64,000 nucleotides of DNA from Bacteroidaceae bacterium (GCA_024401225.1 JAKSLM010000008.1:1-64000), one strand, 5' to 3'; positions 38,760 to 47,289 are shown, numbered from the stretch's first letter. Translations and numbers: made by a program. Notes: generated by a model from the letters alone, not told the origin.

Positions 38760-40139
38760 TTAGTTTATAGTATGATCAGTAGGATCTTTCTCAATCCAAT
38801 CCTCAACAGTACAGTTGTCGAATACTATAGGATAGAGAGATGGAGTTGGATCTGGTGCAGGATTTACATAATTAGGAGTATCGCCCTTATCTGTAGTACC
38901 AGAAGAGTTCTTTGTGATCTTGAAAATATAGGTGTAATGAGTGTTTGGTGCCCACTGTACATTTGCAGCTGGAACATAAACTGTTGCATTGTTTACGTAG
39001 ATAGTCTCACCTGTATCTTCCGAAATGAGCTTGTACGATACGTGGAAGTTGAAGCCAGTAGCGTTCTCTGTGCCAAGAGGCAGACCATAATATGTAGAAG
39101 GGGATGGAGTAGCAGCATCCCTTGTAGTTCCTATGCTATTGTCTGTTGCACTTGAGGCGAATTCAGGAATGCGGAACACAAGATTCTTGCCGTCTTGATA
39201 CGTTCCTGTGATGGCACAAGTTGTTTCGGTCACTGTACCATTAGGGAACTGTACATCAGCCTTACCCTTAGTCCAGAAAGTTGAAGAAAGAGCATAAGTA
39301 AATGGGCTTGTTGTAGTTCCTTCGCCCGAACGAACTGAAGGTGTAGCCTGAACACCATCCACAGTTGCGTCTGTTGTGTTACCCTTAAGATCTACAATCT
39401 CAACTTTGTAACCATCAATATCCTCCCAGAACTTAATATTAATCTTTGAGTTCATACGCTTGAAGGCAAGAGGCACATCCTTCTTGTAATCTGCCTTAGC
39501 TATTTTTGTATAAGCGTACATGTACTCAAAGAGGGAAAGGTCATCGAAGCCAGCCTCGATAGCATTATTTGAGAAGGTCATCTTCTTAGTTGCATTGTCA
39601 AATTCTGGCTTTAACGAACCATAGATGTAAGGTGCGTAAGCAAAGAACTCTGTGCTGGCAGAAGAAAGATCCCAATACTTGAGCCATTGTTCAGCGTTGT
39701 TTGACTTGTATTTGTCATTGGTGCTGAGATAGTAGTTCTCTCCAGTGCCATTAGCTGTCCATGAATACTGACCCTGGCCACTACCCATCTTCTCGTATGC
39801 CCACATTGATGTGCCATTAGTTTCAGATGTTGCATCACCAAGAGTTGTCTGGTTGGCAGCGGTCATATAGTAACCCTTCTTGCCAGTAGCATCCATGTAG
39901 CCTACAAGGTAGTTATTCATTACGGCATTGGCTGGGTCAGTATCCTTGTACGACCACACACCGAAGTTGTAATGACCTGTTGACTGAAGAGTCTTATCGG
40001 CACGTGTCATGTTCTTCTGACTTATCTGAAAGGAGATTGGAGCGTTCTTTTCAGTCTTGCCGCCGTTATCGATTATTGTGTCGTTTGCGCAGCTTGCCAA
40101 GAGGGCTACGGATGCTGCGAAGAGAATAAGTTTTTTCAT
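38760..40139 (-). CDS. Fimbrillin-family lipoprotein, paralogue of the adjacent 40166 gene
   Basis: A 459-residue lipoprotein with lipobox LASC (Cys17) and a TRAD motif at R46. It shares long stretches with its upstream neighbour: GHYNFGVWSYKDTDP, NNYLVGYMD, NQTTLGD, WAYEKMGS, FFAYAPYIYG, LAFKRMNSKINIKFWE and HYTYIFKITKNSSG. It closes with FDNCTVEDWIEKDP. Size, single domain and promoter-proximal place fit a major stalk subunit of FimA/Mfa1 type, exported as a lipoprotein, cut after Arg and polymerised on the surface. The role is inferred from family and context. Confidence 0.85.
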   Translation of the reverse strand: MKKLILFAASVALLASCANDTIIDNGGKTEKNAPISFQISQKNMTRADKTLQSTGHYNFGVWSYKDTDPANAVMNNYLVGYMDATGKKGYYMTAANQTTLGDATSETNGTSMWAYEKMGSGQGQYSWTANGTGENYYLSTNDKYKSNNAEQWLKYWDLSSASTEFFAYAPYIYGSLKPEFDNATKKMTFSNNAIEAGFDDLSLFEYMYAYTKIAKADYKKDVPLAFKRMNSKINIKFWEDIDGYKVEIVDLKGNTTDATVDGVQATPSVRSGEGTTTSPFTYALSSTFWTKGKADVQFPNGTVTETTCAITGTYQDGKNLVFRIPEFASSATDNSIGTTRDAATPSPSTYYGLPLGTENATGFNFHVSYKLISEDTGETIYVNNATVYVPAANVQWAPNTHYTYIFKITKNSSGTTDKGDTPNYVNPAPDPTPSLYPIVFDNCTVEDWIEKDPTDHTIN

Positions 40140-40165
40140 TCTTTAAATATAATAAGGTGTAATTA

Positions 40166-41497
40166 TCAATAGTTGTACTGAGTGTTGTCCGAAATGTTGT
40201 ACTCTGACTCGTCTGTCTTCCATTCCTCAACCTTCACGCCATCGAAGACGATTGGGTAGAGTGCCTTCTCTGGATCGACCTTAGGATCGGTTGGGTCGAT
40301 GGTTGGGTCATCATCAGGATCGGTAGAACCGTTTGAGTCCTTTGTGATCTTGAAGATGTAGGTGTAGGCTGTGTTAGAAGTCCAATTGCACTTGTTGGCA
40401 GGAACAAATACTGTGGCGTTGCGAACTGTAATCTTCTCGCCTGTAGTGGATGTGAGTTCGTACGACACATGGAATGTGAAACCAGTTGTGTTGTTCTTAG
40501 GAATAGCGTAGTAAGTGGTAGGCGATGGCGATGCAGTCTCCTTTGTTGTACCAATCGCGGTTGCTGTTGGTTCAGCAAAGATGAGAGGACGGGTGTTGGT
40601 AGCTGTAGTGCCAGATGCCTGAGTGATGGATGGAGCAGTAACGCTCGACGAGAAGTCGATGCTGAAGCCAGACTTCTGATAGTACTGACCAGGGGTGTTT
40701 GGAGTGCCTGCTATTGCAGCTGCTGCCTGCACGTCGTTCTTACCATTGCCGAGGTCGATGATTCTGACAGAGTAGCCATCAATCTGCTCATAGAACTTGA
40801 TGTTGACCTTAGCATTGAGACGCTTGAATGTGAGAACCACATCCTCGCCGTAGGCTGCCTTGCTGACTGTTGTTGCTGCATACATGTACTCGCACTTTGA
40901 AGCATCGTCGTAACCATCGGTAAGTGAACCGTCAGGGATGTTGAGTACCTTGGTTGAGTTGTTGTAGGTTGCTGTACCTGCACCATTGATGTACGGAGCA
41001 TAGGCATAGAACGATGTTGTTGCAGCGTTCTTGTCCCAGTAGCGGAGGTACTGGTTGGCTACATTTGACATGTAGGCTGTCTGACTCTTAGTGTAGAAGC
41101 CATCTGCACCTTCGTAAGTGTAGTCGGCAGAACCGAGCTTCTCGTATGCCCAGTATGACTGGCCATTGACGGTTTCAGCTTTGTCACCCAGTGTTGTCTG
41201 GTTGTCGAGAGTCATGTAGTAGCCCAGATTTCCTTCATCATCATTGTAGCCAACAAGGTAGTTGTCCATGATGTTGTTGGTTGGGTCGGTGCTCTTGTAA
41301 CCGAACACACCGAAGTTGTAGTGGTTTGTCTCCTGAAGCTTAACATCAGCACGAGTGATGTTCTGCTTGTTCATACGGAAACTGATAGGCGCACTTGCCA
41401 GAATCTCTTTCTGAGATTCATTGACGACAACGTCGTTTGAACAGCTTGCCAATACCAAGCCAGCTGCAATAGTTAGGAATTTCACTTTATTCTTCAT
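40166..41497 (-). CDS. Fimbrillin-family lipoprotein, first structural subunit of the operon
   Basis: The ATG at 41497 (MKNKVKFLTI) gives a normal signal peptide with lipobox LASC (Cys19) and is preceded by AGGTGA; the longer frame from 41551 would add a hydrophilic leader. It encodes 443 residues. A TRAD motif lies at R49. It is closely related to the next gene (shared HYNFGVFGYKSTDP, NQTTLGD, WAYEKLGS, FYAYAPYING, LTFKRLNAKVNIKFYE, YTYIFKITKDSNG). It closes with FDGVKVEEWKTDES and a short Asn/Tyr tail. As the first fimbrillin after the accessory genes, it is a good candidate for the major stalk protein. Confidence 0.85.
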   Translation of the reverse strand: MKNKVKFLTIAAGLVLASCSNDVVVNESQKEILASAPISFRMNKQNITRADVKLQETNHYNFGVFGYKSTDPTNNIMDNYLVGYNDDEGNLGYYMTLDNQTTLGDKAETVNGQSYWAYEKLGSADYTYEGADGFYTKSQTAYMSNVANQYLRYWDKNAATTSFYAYAPYINGAGTATYNNSTKVLNIPDGSLTDGYDDASKCEYMYAATTVSKAAYGEDVVLTFKRLNAKVNIKFYEQIDGYSVRIIDLGNGKNDVQAAAAIAGTPNTPGQYYQKSGFSIDFSSSVTAPSITQASGTTATNTRPLIFAEPTATAIGTTKETASPSPTTYYAIPKNNTTGFTFHVSYELTSTTGEKITVRNATVFVPANKCNWTSNTAYTYIFKITKDSNGSTDPDDDPTIDPTDPKVDPEKALYPIVFDGVKVEEWKTDESEYNISDNTQYNY

Positions 41498-41534
41498 ATA
41501 TTCACCTGTTATTATTGTCATATTATTGATTGAT

Positions 41535-42788
41535 TTACATTTGAATTTCATACACTATCTCGTCATAGTCCTCGACCGTTGGAACGAAGAGTGATCCGGA
41601 GCCACCTTGGTCGGGAGCTGGAGGCATTTCGATGTCGTTGGCATCGAGGATTACGGTGATCAGTCCGCCGTGTGCCTGCTTCTGGCACTGTTCGGTCACA
41701 TCGACTTGCAGGGTGGCCTGAGCGTTGTTGGAGAACTTGAGGTCGACATACAGGTAGTTCTTCAGGTCGGTGCGGGTTCCGGTATAGGCTGTGGTAGCCT
41801 TTGTCTGGAGGTAGGAATCCATATCGCAGAGGCCGTAGGTGGTGAACTTGCCTCCGATGATGTCGACCTTGCTGCCCTCGAAGTCCTTGTCCTTCTTGAA
41901 TCGAGTGCCGAAGTATACGAGCACAGGCTTGTTGCTCGTATGGCCTGTGTTGACCGATGTGCTATTGGCGAAGGCGGAGATGGCATTATCGCCTGTACAT
42001 CCCACAATCTTGCCATTATTGTTCTTTATAATCACCTGCACTAAATATATGTACACGCGCGGGTCGAGCTCGCAATTGATGTGCTTCACCCAGCATTGCT
42101 CGTTCTCATCGAAATAGTCGTAGTCCTTCTGTTCGCGAGAGATGTAGATGTCGCGAGGATAGGATGCGTAGAATATCTCTGGCTGGTTGTAAAGTCCGGT
42201 TACCACGTCCGACTCGGCGTGTCCCGCACTTGACAACATGGATGCCTTGGTAGTGACGACGGTGCTTCGCATCACTCGGCTCATGCCTCGTGTTACGGTT
42301 GTAGATGCTGTAACCTCATCGAGATCAGTCTCATCGACTGTCACCACCTGTGTTCCATCCTTACTATCGATGTTGCTCCAGAGCAGCATGTCGTAATATC
42401 CAAACTCGTACGTACGGCGGAAGTGAGTGCCGTAGATGGTAAATCCATCCACGCTCGTATGCGGTACTCTTGGTTGGCTGCCAAGGAAGTAGCGGCGCAC
42501 CTCGTAGTTGGTTGGAGTAGGGTAAGCGATGTCGCCCCACAATTCCTGATCCTTCTCGTCCCAGTCGTAGTACCACTGTGTCTTCCAATCGATGTCGAGG
42601 TTCCACACCACATCCAGATCGACAAGCACGATAGGCATGTCCACCAGCACTTCCTGTGCAGGGAGCTTGAGTGGAGGCTCGATGCAACTCTGGAGAGTGA
42701 AGAGTGAGCAGAGGAGAGCGAAGAGTGAAGAGTGGAGAGTGATGAGTGCCTGCTGGTAGTGCTTTAGGCTTCGAAGTATCTTATTCAT
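41535..42788 (-). CDS. DUF5119-type lipoprotein, probable fimbrial anchor or assembly subunit
   Basis: The start is the ATG at 42788 (MNKILRSLKHYQQ), preceded by AGGAGGT and overlapping the upstream stop codon as ATGA; a frame from 42875 also exists but would overlap that gene. The signal peptide ends in LQSC (Cys34). The mature part, VLVDMPIVLVDLDVVWNLDIDW then repeated aromatic and acidic strands, resembles DUF5119 proteins found beside fimbrillin genes in Bacteroidales. By place it corresponds to the anchor/regulator subunit (FimB/Mfa2-like). Its hydrophobic signal region is encoded by a 7-bp tandem repeat (42692-42740), so its expression could vary by slippage. Confidence 0.75.
   Translation of the reverse strand: MNKILRSLKHYQQALITLHSSLFALLCSLFTLQSCIEPPLKLPAQEVLVDMPIVLVDLDVVWNLDIDWKTQWYYDWDEKDQELWGDIAYPTPTNYEVRRYFLGSQPRVPHTSVDGFTIYGTHFRRTYEFGYYDMLLWSNIDSKDGTQVVTVDETDLDEVTASTTVTRGMSRVMRSTVVTTKASMLSSAGHAESDVVTGLYNQPEIFYASYPRDIYISREQKDYDYFDENEQCWVKHINCELDPRVYIYLVQVIIKNNNGKIVGCTGDNAISAFANSTSVNTGHTSNKPVLVYFGTRFKKDKDFEGSKVDIIGGKFTTYGLCDMDSYLQTKATTAYTGTRTDLKNYLYVDLKFSNNAQATLQVDVTEQCQKQAHGGLITVILDANDIEMPPAPDQGGSGSLFVPTVEDYDEIVYEIQM
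42692..42740 (-). repeat. Seven-unit 7-bp tandem repeat inside the DUF5119 signal peptide
   Basis: On the coding strand the units read ACTCTCC, ACTCTTC, ACTCTTC, GCTCTCC, TCTGCTC, ACTCTTC, ACTCTCC, exactly 49 nt. They encode the hydrophobic core TLHSSLFALLCSLFTLQ. Seven is not a multiple of three, so losing or gaining a unit would shift the frame. Confidence 0.9.
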
Positions 42789-44191
42789 CGTGTACCTCCT
42801 TTCTGCACTGGTTGCTTCTTTCTGTATATGATGTCGTAAGTGAGCTGGATGCCGAGGTTGGTTGGTCCGAGCCATGTGAATCGGTGGTTGCGCCTCTTGA
42901 AGTCGGAGGCTGAGCCAAGATAGTTGTAGTAGTAGTCGCCATCGATGGTGCCTGTGATAGGGTTGCCATAGACGTATGGGTCGTGGTAAGTCATGTAGAA
43001 TCCGAGGGCTGCCATGAATTCGAGTCGAAGGTTGCCCTTCTTGGTGAGTTTCATGACGTAGCCACCTGCCAAGCCAAGTCCACCACCTTCACCTTCCCAG
43101 CCTCTCTTTGCATCGAGGCCGATGCCGTACTTGTCGCCATGAATGTAGGCGCCGAGGTATGCTCCGGTAAACTGGCCTCCACCCTTGAAGTAGCGGCGAA
43201 GCTCAAGCTGGAAGTCGCGCACCTGGAAGAATTCCTGTGTAGACCAGTGGCGATGAGTGCCCCATGTCATTGCGACATTGTAGGTGAGATGGCCTGAGCG
43301 TGGATAGTATTCGAACTGGATGTTTGGCGAGAATGCCCATCCGAAACTTGGCAAGTAGAAGAAGTCGTGAACGAGGTTGGTACGTACGGCTATGAGATGG
43401 CGGCGCACATACTCTACGGGCTGTTCGGTAATGACTGGCTGGATATCGACCACTACAGGTGGAATGACGGTGTCAATCTTTGGTTCCTCGACTGGAGCAA
43501 CGACCTGTACTGGCTCCATAGGAATAGGAGCATGGGCAGAATCTGGTTCGCTGAACCAAAGGACGAGTCGTGCCGAGCGCAACTGTGGGAAGTATTCCTT
43601 TGCAAGTCGAGGCCACAGGCGACCGCCCTTTGCCTTCTGGAGCTGCTGCTTGCACTTGAGTTCATCGCCCTGGCAGTCGGTATAGATCTTGTTTACCAGC
43701 TGATAGTCGGCATCGCCTGCCTTCTCCATCAGGATGCAGAGGTAGCCGTAGTCCTCGGTCACGCTGCTCATCTCCAGTTCTGCCTCGAGATACTGGTGCT
43801 TGAGGTTGCGCTGAAGTTCACGCAGCAGGGCTTCGGTACGTTCACGTCCCAGTCGCTTGTTGTTGGCATAAGGACCATCAGGCGATGCTGCTCCGCGGAT
43901 GAATACTTTGCGAAGCTGGAGGTGCTCGCCGTTGATGAGCGGAAGGATCTCGTTCTCATAGAGTGAGAGGAACGGATCGTCCCTACGGATGTCGGATTTG
44001 TTCACCTGGAACACGACACCTGTAGACTTCTCATAGAATTCCTTATCCGTAAATTGTGGGAGACTGGTGACGGTATCTTTTGTTACGACAATAAAGGAGA
44101 ATTTACCCTCATCATCATGGATTTTGCTTCGCGCACTTACGAAAAGTGCACAAAGTAAAGTCAATAACAGTGTAATCCTCAATCGTAACAT
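42785..44191 (-). CDS. OmpA-like/DUF3868 and DUF3575 outer-membrane protein, head of the fimbrial operon
   Basis: The ATG at 44191 (MLRLRITLLL) gives a clean signal peptide ending near VSA; a frame from 44239 is longer. The N-terminal half is a DUF3868-type periplasmic region with an OmpA-like block, RGAASPDGPYANNKRLGRER, typical of peptidoglycan-binding modules. A Pro/Val-rich linker (residues about 215-265) leads to a DUF3575-type beta-barrel with alternating aromatic strands (FFYLPSFGWAFSPNIQFEYY, FQLELRRYFKGGGQFTGAY, TWLGPTNLGIQLTYD). These proteins regularly head fimbrillin loci in Bacteroidales and may anchor or help assemble the fimbria in the outer membrane; the role is inferred from context. 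Confidence 0.82.
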   Translation of the reverse strand: MLRLRITLLLTLLCALFVSARSKIHDDEGKFSFIVVTKDTVTSLPQFTDKEFYEKSTGVVFQVNKSDIRRDDPFLSLYENEILPLINGEHLQLRKVFIRGAASPDGPYANNKRLGRERTEALLRELQRNLKHQYLEAELEMSSVTEDYGYLCILMEKAGDADYQLVNKIYTDCQGDELKCKQQLQKAKGGRLWPRLAKEYFPQLRSARLVLWFSEPDSAHAPIPMEPVQVVAPVEEPKIDTVIPPVVVDIQPVITEQPVEYVRRHLIAVRTNLVHDFFYLPSFGWAFSPNIQFEYYPRSGHLTYNVAMTWGTHRHWSTQEFFQVRDFQLELRRYFKGGGQFTGAYLGAYIHGDKYGIGLDAKRGWEGEGGGLGLAGGYVMKLTKKGNLRLEFMAALGFYMTYHDPYVYGNPITGTIDGDYYYNYLGSASDFKRRNHRFTWLGPTNLGIQLTYDIIYRKKQPVQKGGTR

Positions 44192-44228
44192 TAGATAAGT
44201 CAATAATATAATACTAATAATTAATGGG

Positions 44229-44259
44229 CAAAAATACAATTTTTCCCTGAAATCGGCAA
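44229..44259 (-). promoter_or_regulatory. Promoter of the fimbrial operon
   Basis: The minus strand reads TTG (44259-44257), 20 nt, then TATTTTTG (44236-44229), matching the Bacteroidetes -33 TTG and -7 TAnnTTTG elements at the right spacing. The -7 element ends about 37 nt before the ATG at 44191, so the longer frame from 44239 would start upstream of transcription. Confidence 0.75.
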
Positions 44260-44460
44260 GAAAAATTTTGAGAAAAAAGATTTTATTCTACAAAATAGTA
44301 CGATTTCGCTTATTTAAACCGCCTTTTTACCAAGTAACATGCGTTATATGCATATGTTATGTCACTTTCTTACCAATGCAGCATTCTAGAATTATTTGTA
44401 TTTCGAATCACCCATAACAGTCCAATCAGTCCACTTTCATCTTCCAAGGATATCAAAATA

Positions 44461-44518
44461 AGATAGTATATCTTATCGAATATGATAGTATATCTTCTGC
44501 AACAAGATAGTATATCTT
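44461..44518. repeat. Three-copy 22-bp array of palindrome AGATA-GTA-TATCT
   Basis: AGATAGTATATCTT starts at 44461 and 44505, with TGATAGTATATCTT at 44483: an exact 22-bp period. The core is an inverted repeat (AAGATA / TATCTT) around GTA; in copy 1 the arms extend to 8 bp (44458-44476). It lies about 200 bp upstream of the fimbrial promoter and 250 bp upstream of the GH127 promoter. Confidence 0.85.
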
Positions 44519-44767
44519 ATTGCGAGGCTTTAATAAGGGATGGGCACATTTGGTGCAGTCGATCTGCATGAGGCAAAGAACAGAAATCACATACAAGAGT
44601 ACGCGAAGAGATAGAGAAAGATACTTTACCCCTTTGAGCATTGGGAGCGAGTGTGCTTTGTCACGCAACACACGCCTTTTGGACCGAAAACGACGGATAT
44701 GGAAGAAAAAAGAGGGATTGGTGCAGATTTTTGTGGGTGAGATACATTATTATTAAATATAAATAGT

Positions 44768-44775
44768 TATCTTTG
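44768..44775 (+). promoter_or_regulatory. Probable promoter of the GH127 gene (-7 element)
   Basis: TATCTTTG matches TAnnTTTG exactly and implies a 5' leader of about 55 nt before the ATG at 44837. No good -33 element is seen. Confidence 0.6.
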
Positions 44776-44836
44776 TGCGAATTTACCTAACACTTTCTTG
44801 TCACGGCAAGAAAACAACCTATATCTATTTAATTAT

Positions 44837-47266
44837 ATGAAGAAAATATTAGCATTGACAATGGCTGCAGCACTCTCGCTCGGTGCATCGGCTCAAGACA
44901 AGTCTGGCTACCCTATCAGCCAGGTGCCATTCACAAGCGTAAAGGTGACTCAAGGCACATTCTGGGGACAGCGCCTCGAAGCCAGCCGCAACGTAACAAT
45001 CCCTTTGGCATTTAGCAAGTGTGAGGAGACTCATCGCTACGAGAACTTCACTAAGGCTCATGCTCACATCGTAGATCCATCGAAGGTTTTTGAGGTGGAC
45101 CAGAACGCATATTCGTTCGACGATACAGATCCATATAAGACACTCGAAGGTGCTGCCTATCTGATGCAGACCTACCCAAAGGCTACATTCAAGGGCAAGA
45201 GCCTCGATAAGTATTGCGACAGCGTGATAGCCGTAATAGCAAGCGGACAGGAACCTGACGGATACCTCAACACATTCCGCACCATGAACCCAGAGCACCC
45301 ACACAAGTGGGAAGGCCCTACCCGCTGGAGCAAGGTTGAGGACCTCAGCCATGAGTTCTACAACCTCGGCCACATGTGTGAGGCTGCCGTGGCTCACTAC
45401 ATTGCTACAGGCAAGAAGAACTTCCTCAACATCGCCATCAAGTATGCAGACTGCGTATGCCGCGAGATCGGTCGCAACCCAGGTCAGACACGCGTGGTGC
45501 CAGGCCATCAGATTGCCGAGATGGGATTGGCAAAGCTCTATCTCGCAACAGGCGACAAGAAGTATCTCGAGCAGGCAAAGTTCTTCCTCGATGAGCGCGG
45601 AAAGACTACCATCAAGAATGACTATTCGCAGAGCCACATGCCTGTAGTAGACCAGAAGGAAGCTGTGGGACACGCTGTTCGTGCAGGCTACATGTATGCC
45701 GGAATGGCTGACATCGCTGCCCTCACAGGCGACGAGTCGTATGTCAAGGCTATCGACAACATCTGGGACAACATCATATCAAAGAAGTACTACATCACAG
45801 GTGGTGTAGGTGCAACAGCAAGCGGTGAGGCGTTCGGAAAGAACTACGAGCTCCCTAACATGTCGGCTTACTGCGAGACATGTGCTGCCATCGCACAGGT
45901 ATACCTCAACTACCGCCTCTTCCTTCTCCATGGAGAGTCGAAGTACTACGATGCCCTCGAGCGCTCACTCTACAATGGTGTGATATCAGGTATCTCAATC
46001 GATGGTGGTAAGTTCTTCTACCCTAACCCACTCCAGTCTATGGGCCAGCACCAGCGCCAGGCATGGTTCGGTTGTGCTTGCTGTCCATCGAACGCAGCTC
46101 GCTTCATCCCATCACTTCCTCAGTATATGTATGCAGTGAAGGACAACAGCCTCTACATCAACCTCTTCAACGGCAACACCATGACTACAAAGGTAGGCGG
46201 CAAGTCGGTTACTATCGAACAGGTGACTGACTATCCATGGAACGGCGACGTAGCCATCAGCGTGAAGAAGGGCAGCGGCAAGTTTGCTATCAACGTTCGC
46301 ATCCCAGGATGGGTGAAGGGCGAGGTAGTACCTTCCAACCTCTATACTTATTCAGACGGCAAGCGCCTCGGCTACACAGTGATGGTGAACGGCAAGAGCG
46401 TGGAGAGCGAGCTCATCGACGGCTACTTCGTGATAGACCGCAAGTGGAAGGCTGGCGATAAGATCAGCGTACACTTCGACATGGAGCCACGCATCGTTCG
46501 TGCCAACGGCAAGGTTGCAGCCGACAAGGGTTGCGTATCAATCGAGCGCGGACCTATCGTATACTGTGCAGAATGGCCAGACAACAAGGCTGACGTGCTC
46601 TCAGTACTCATCAACCAGGAGCCACAGTTCACAGGTGGCAACGTGGAGATTGCTGGTACAACAATCCCAACACTCGCTACCGATGCACAGACCCTCACAT
46701 TCGACAAGGCAGGCAAGCTTCAGACAAACGACGAGAAGCTCGTCCTCATCCCTTACTACGCATGGGCTCACCGCGGACCTGGTAAGATGACAGTATGGAT
46801 CCCACAGGATTTGAATGCTACATCGCCAGCACAGCCAGCATCGATAGCATCAGAGAGTAAGGTGACTGCATCAAAGCGCATCTCTGCCCTCTCATCAGTC
46901 AACGACCGCCTCGTACCAAAGGATGGCGAAGACCGTTCAATCCCTTACACTCACTGGTGGCCAACAAAGGGCACAACCGAGTGGCTTCAGTACGACTTCA
47001 AGCAGGCTGAGACAGTAAGCACATCGACTGTGTACTGGTACGACGACCAGCCATGGCAGGAGTGCAAGGTACCAGAGTCATGGAAGCTCTACTACAAGGA
47101 TGCTGCAGGTCAGTGGGTTGAGGTCAAGAACCCTTCAGGCTATTCAACCGACAAGGGTGCACCAAACATCGTAAACTTCGAGCCAGTCAAGACTACAGCC
47201 ATGAAGCTTGAGATCGTTCAGCCAAAGAAGTTCTCATGCGGCGTGTTTGAATGGAGCGTCAAGTAA
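44837..47266 (+). CDS. Glycoside hydrolase family 127 beta-L-arabinofuranosidase
   Basis: An 809-residue secreted enzyme with a Sec signal peptide ending GASA. The family removes beta-L-arabinofuranosyl units, for example from plant cell-wall glycoproteins. The zinc-cysteine active site of the HypBA1 type is present: WFGCACCPSN with C413, C415 and C416, and a likely zinc-binding Glu at E347 in YCETC; C415 corresponds to the nucleophile. An alpha/alpha barrel (about 25-430) is followed by beta-sandwich domains and a C-terminal galactose-binding-like region (EWLQYDFKQAETVSTSTVYW, about 690-809). I chose the ATG at 44837 because the signal peptide begins there; an upstream TTG frame adds only a leader. 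It stands alone with its own promoter and terminator. Confidence 0.92.
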   Translation: MKKILALTMAAALSLGASAQDKSGYPISQVPFTSVKVTQGTFWGQRLEASRNVTIPLAFSKCEETHRYENFTKAHAHIVDPSKVFEVDQNAYSFDDTDPYKTLEGAAYLMQTYPKATFKGKSLDKYCDSVIAVIASGQEPDGYLNTFRTMNPEHPHKWEGPTRWSKVEDLSHEFYNLGHMCEAAVAHYIATGKKNFLNIAIKYADCVCREIGRNPGQTRVVPGHQIAEMGLAKLYLATGDKKYLEQAKFFLDERGKTTIKNDYSQSHMPVVDQKEAVGHAVRAGYMYAGMADIAALTGDESYVKAIDNIWDNIISKKYYITGGVGATASGEAFGKNYELPNMSAYCETCAAIAQVYLNYRLFLLHGESKYYDALERSLYNGVISGISIDGGKFFYPNPLQSMGQHQRQAWFGCACCPSNAARFIPSLPQYMYAVKDNSLYINLFNGNTMTTKVGGKSVTIEQVTDYPWNGDVAISVKKGSGKFAINVRIPGWVKGEVVPSNLYTYSDGKRLGYTVMVNGKSVESELIDGYFVIDRKWKAGDKISVHFDMEPRIVRANGKVAADKGCVSIERGPIVYCAEWPDNKADVLSVLINQEPQFTGGNVEIAGTTIPTLATDAQTLTFDKAGKLQTNDEKLVLIPYYAWAHRGPGKMTVWIPQDLNATSPAQPASIASESKVTASKRISALSSVNDRLVPKDGEDRSIPYTHWWPTKGTTEWLQYDFKQAETVSTSTVYWYDDQPWQECKVPESWKLYYKDAAGQWVEVKNPSGYSTDKGAPNIVNFEPVKTTAMKLEIVQPKKFSCGVFEWSVK

Positions 47267-47289
47267 TGGCATATCTCCAACTATATAGC

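Larger units (their letters stand above)
44192..44836. other. Divergent intergenic region between the fimbrial operon and GH127
   Basis: This 645-bp stretch holds the fimbrial promoter (44229-44259), an imperfect palindrome TAACATGCG...ATATGTTA around 44335-44359, the three-copy 22-bp array (44461-44518) and the GH127 promoter (44768-44775). Between 44520 and 44760 lies a block of more balanced base composition with an open frame of 78 codons that I do not believe is a gene. Confidence 0.7.

Noticed and set aside
41498..41551. Longer N-terminus for the first fimbrillin (start at 41551)
   Set aside because: It would put 18 hydrophilic residues before the signal peptide and overlap the DUF5119 gene end; the ATG at 41497 has AGGTGA upstream.
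42789..42875. Longer N-terminus for the DUF5119 gene (start at 42875)
   Set aside because: It would overlap the DUF3575 gene by about 90 nt and lacks a signal peptide at its start; the ATG at 42788 follows AGGAGGT.
9553..44239. Invertible promoter or shufflon controlling the fimbrial operon
   Set aside because: No recombinase gene and no pair of inverted repeats flanking the promoter at 44229-44259 was found; only the 7-bp slippage tract remains as a possible switch.
44520..44756. 78-codon gene upstream of GH127
   Set aside because: No homologue recognised, no promoter or ribosome-binding site before it, and basic low-complexity composition.
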